This document shows, one piece after another, positions 5,447 to 6,312 of a stretch of 6,312 bases of DNA; within the stretch, counting starts at the first letter, position 1; each line of letters begins with the position of its first letter. The notes beneath the pieces are model-generated. The model did no database searches. It saw nothing but the letters and a program-made list of their open reading frames with translations, and was not told the origin of the DNA. This DNA is from Desulforudis sp. GTDB taxonomy: Bacteria; Bacillota; Desulfotomaculia; Desulfotomaculales; Desulforudaceae. The translations under genes were made by a program, and so were the position numbers. The DNA lies in assembly GCA_014859075.1 (NCBI GenBank), contig JACUUW010000116.1, forward strand, positions 1 through 6,312. The letters are read 5' to 3'.

Positions 5447-6312
5447 CTAACACCTTTTCGCGAGTGCGTCCGCGAGGGCCCCAGGGAGAGTGGGGAAGTG
5501 GTGTCCAAAGCCCAACTCCTTAAGGCGGGCCGGAAGTACCCGCTGGCCGGTCAGCAACAGGTCGGCCATTTCCCCCAGTCCCAGGCGCAGTAGGACGGCG
5601 GGCAACGGCACGAACGACGGCCGGCCGAGCACGCGGCCCAGAATCCGGGCGAACTCGCGGTTGCGTACCGGGTGGGGGCTGGTGACGTTCAGTGGGCCGT
5701 GGGCGGCCTCGTTTTCGATCGCCAGCAAAAGGGCGGCGACGACGTCGTCCAGGTGCACCCACGAGAGCCATTGGATGCCGCAGCCGATCGGGCCGCCGAG
5801 CCCCAGCCGGAAGGGCGGCACCATCCTGGACAAGATCCCGCCGTTCGGACCCAGCACCATCCCCAGCCGCGTAAGCACCACCCGCATGCCCAGGGCTTCG
5901 GCGGCGCGGGCTTCGTTCTCCCAGGCCAGGCAGACCCGGGCCAGAAAGTCGTCTCCCGGGAGGGCGTCCTCATACAGGTCCTTGTCACCGCGGGGGCCGT
6001 AGTAGCCCACGGCCGAGGCACTGACCAGGACCGGCGGACGGCGGTCCTGGGGAAGGTTCTCCAGGGCGGACACCAGGCCGCGGGTGGGGCGGACCCGGCT
6101 GTCCATTATCCGCTGCTTCCGGGCTTCGGTCCAGCGGCCGACGGCGATGGACTCGCCGGCCAGGTTGACGACGGCGTCCCGGCCGTCAAACAGGGCCGGT
6201 GCCGGCTGGAGCGGGTTCCACTGGGCGACGTCGATTCCCGGCGAAGCGGGGGTGTCACCCCCCCTTCGCGACAACACGGTCACCCGATGCCCTTGGGTGG
6301 CCAGTCTTCGGG
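5447..6312 (-). CDS. TIGR01777/YfcH-type epimerase-like NAD(P)-binding protein, N-terminus outside window
   Basis: This is an extended-SDR-related protein of the TIGR01777 (YfcH, with DUF1731 C-terminus) family; no reaction is firmly established for the family. The 287 visible residues begin RRLATQGHRVTVLSRR, matching the end of the first Rossmann beta-alpha unit, so only about 20 residues including the GxxGxxG dinucleotide loop are missing to the right. The start at GTG 6283 implied by the open frame is therefore internal. Family marks in order: VNLAGES; the S-A-S-A-V-GYYG active-site-like strand; VVLTRLGMVLGPNGGIL; WLSWVHLDDVV; GPLNVTSPHPVRNREFA; and the C-terminal DUF1731-like LLTGQRVLPARLKELGF. 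The stop is TAG at 5447-5449. The gene converges on the DUF3231-like remnant, with 34 nt between their stops and no convincing terminator for either. It is not obviously connected to the chaperone cluster. Confidence 0.93.
   Translation of the reverse strand, partial: RRLATQGHRVTVLSRRGGDTPASPGIDVAQWNPLQPAPALFDGRDAVVNLAGESIAVGRWTEARKQRIMDSRVRPTRGLVSALENLPQDRRPPVLVSASAVGYYGPRGDKDLYEDALPGDDFLARVCLAWENEARAAEALGMRVVLTRLGMVLGPNGGILSRMVPPFRLGLGGPIGCGIQWLSWVHLDDVVAALLLAIENEAAHGPLNVTSPHPVRNREFARILGRVLGRPSFVPLPAVLLRLGLGEMADLLLTGQRVLPARLKELGFGHHFPTLPGALADALAKRC

Overview
The window looks like a GC-rich, spore-forming Firmicute. The guess is a Desulfotomaculum / Pelotomaculum / Desulforudis-type clostridium. 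It rests on strong AAGGAGGTG-type ribosome binding sites, frequent TTG and GTG starts, GC-rich codon use, an HspR-type regulator next to chaperone genes, and a remnant resembling the DUF3231/CotF-like proteins of endospore formers. The species cannot be fixed from the sequence alone.

Left two thirds, minus strand (about 4100 down to 1): a compact protein-quality-control cluster, read as hspR -> hsp20 -> cbpA/dnaJ-like -> clpB. HspR is a MerR-family heat-shock repressor. Hsp20 holds unfolding proteins, the J-protein recruits and stimulates an Hsp70, and ClpB is the AAA+ disaggregase. ClpB runs off the left edge after 712 residues. No dnaK or grpE is present, so the Hsp70 partner must be encoded elsewhere. 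A consensus-like sigma-A promoter lies in a sharp AT-rich island upstream of hspR. Just downstream of its -10 element is a perfect 10-bp direct repeat that could be an operator. An intrinsic terminator lies between hsp20 and the J-protein gene, only about 22 nt before the latter's ribosome binding site, which suggests separate or attenuated expression of the dnaJ-clpB half.

Centre right, plus strand (about 4274-5412), divergent from hspR: a YfcE/MJ0936-type metallophosphoesterase, then 6 nt later an unrecognised 98-residue acidic protein, then the C-terminal half of a DUF3231-like helical protein. That last piece lacks a usable start codon and changes frame (+1) exactly at a CTT TGA, the same slip sequence used by prfB. 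It is most simply a decayed gene, though recoding is worth excluding. The phosphoesterase has a strong ribosome binding site that points to an ATC codon rather than a standard start.

Right end, minus strand (5447 to the edge): a TIGR01777/YfcH-type NAD(P)-binding epimerase-like protein, missing only its extreme N-terminus. It converges on the plus-strand genes.

I saw no RNA gene, CRISPR array, insertion sequence or integrase. The most unusual signals are the prfB-like frameshift junction, the apparent ATC start, the direct repeat in the hspR leader and the terminator inside the chaperone cluster.
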